Source of the DNA: Dracaena cambodiana
Taxonomy: Eukaryota > Streptophyta > Magnoliopsida > Asparagales > Asparagaceae
DNA length: 64,000 bases
Direction: 5' to 3'
Assembly (NCBI GenBank): GCA_036321105.1
Contig: JAYEPQ010000009.1
Span: 49,703,040 to 49,767,039 of the forward strand
The position numbers and the translations under genes are program-made. Positions 63,741-64,000 of this stretch are shown piece by piece; position 1 is the first letter of the stretch, and each line of letters starts with the position of its first letter. The notes under the pieces are model-generated. The model was given only the letters and a program-made list of their open reading frames with translations, was not told where the DNA came from and made no database searches.

Positions 63741-64000
63741 ATGGCTTCTACATCTGATATGTCCACTGTGATAACTCCTGTCATGGTTACTCCAACTGTG
63801 CCTTCAAGCCAGTACGAGAAACCAGAGAAGTTCAGTGGCTCAGATTTTAAGAGATGGCAACAGAAAATGTTGTTCTATCTCACTACAATGAATCTGGCCA
63901 AGTACTTGAAGGAGACTGTGCCTACTCTTGTTGAAGATGATCAACAATCAGTGAAGGCGGCTGAAGCATGGAAACATGCGGACTTCTTGAGTAAGAACTA
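63741..64000 (+). CDS. Copia gag polyprotein, N-terminal fragment
   Basis: The frame starts ATG at 63,741 (MASTSDMSTVITPVMVTP) and stays open for 86 codons to the window end. EKFSGSDFKRWQQKMLFYLT and TMNLAKYLKE are characteristic of plant copia gag (UBN2-type) proteins. It is intact as far as seen. It would encode the capsid precursor fused to protease, integrase and reverse transcriptase in a full element. Confidence 0.85.
   Translation, partial: MASTSDMSTVITPVMVTPTVPSSQYEKPEKFSGSDFKRWQQKMLFYLTTMNLAKYLKETVPTLVEDDQQSVKAAEAWKHADFLSKN

Larger units (their letters stand above)
62275..64000 (+). mobile_element. Ty1/copia retrotransposon, 5' part (LTR, leader, gag start)
   Basis: An LTR-like start near TGAAAAGATAGTCCCACATG is followed by a GC-rich U3 region, a TATA box at 62,621, a pyrimidine-rich leader and a copia-type gag frame from 63,741. 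The LTR end and primer site are not certain; no perfect TGGTATCAGAGC was seen. CAACCAG|GT at about 62,999 and TTTGTAG before the gag ATG could mark a leader intron. The element continues past the window. Confidence 0.7.

Overview
The window is AT-rich, intron-rich plant nuclear DNA. This follows from a recognisable plant MEI2-like gene with plant-style introns, an RTE-type LINE family, miniature LTR elements, hAT- and Mutator-like MITEs, and the start of a Ty1/copia element. It is an angiosperm, probably not a grass, but nothing seen fixes the species. There is no CRISPR array, operon or bacterial feature, and I recognised no tRNA or rRNA gene.

One complete protein gene dominates. It lies on the minus strand from the ATG at 44,247 to the stop at 18,564 and encodes a MEI2-like (AML-type) RNA-binding protein. 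I resolved 14 coding exons with consistent phases and splice sites, giving 1,017 residues and three RRMs. Exons 8-14 are compact (18.6-22.2 kb). Three large introns hold most of the gene's length. Intron 7 (9.8 kb) carries a TRIM element and two tandem duplications. Intron 5 (5.1 kb) carries a hAT-type MITE, a TRIM-like repeat and LTR debris. Intron 2 (4.9 kb) carries a broken RTE LINE in the same orientation as the gene. One intron uses a GC-AG border and one acceptor is a CAGCAGCAG tandem.

Left arm (1-18 kb): mostly repeat-derived intergenic DNA, with microsatellites, tandem duplications, a 67-bp LINE insertion with a 15-bp target duplication, a hAT-like element containing a second MITE, and truncated LINE copies. 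Near 15.3 kb a minus-strand promoter (TATA box, G-box) is followed by a probable first exon and a five-copy minisatellite rich in CCCTAA-type motifs. This looks like the start of another gene, but I could not resolve its exons or name it.

Right arm (45-64 kb): after the MEI2-like promoter comes a dense field of small inverted-repeat elements. Many share GGGAATTTC-like ends and some have 9-bp target duplications. There is also a 270-bp three-copy tandem array, a 0.7-kb foldback and a short LTR array with a duplicated primer-binding site. At 62.0 kb there is a possible last exon of an unidentified minus-strand gene, next to the 5' part of a copia retrotransposon. That element's LTR promoter has a cluster of MYB-type motifs just upstream of a TATA box, and its gag frame runs off the window end.

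I found no convincing new multi-gene system. The most notable signals are the MYB-motif cluster in the copia LTR, the related MITE and foldback families with visible target duplications, the telo-box minisatellite beside a promoter, and the splice-site oddities of the MEI2-like gene.
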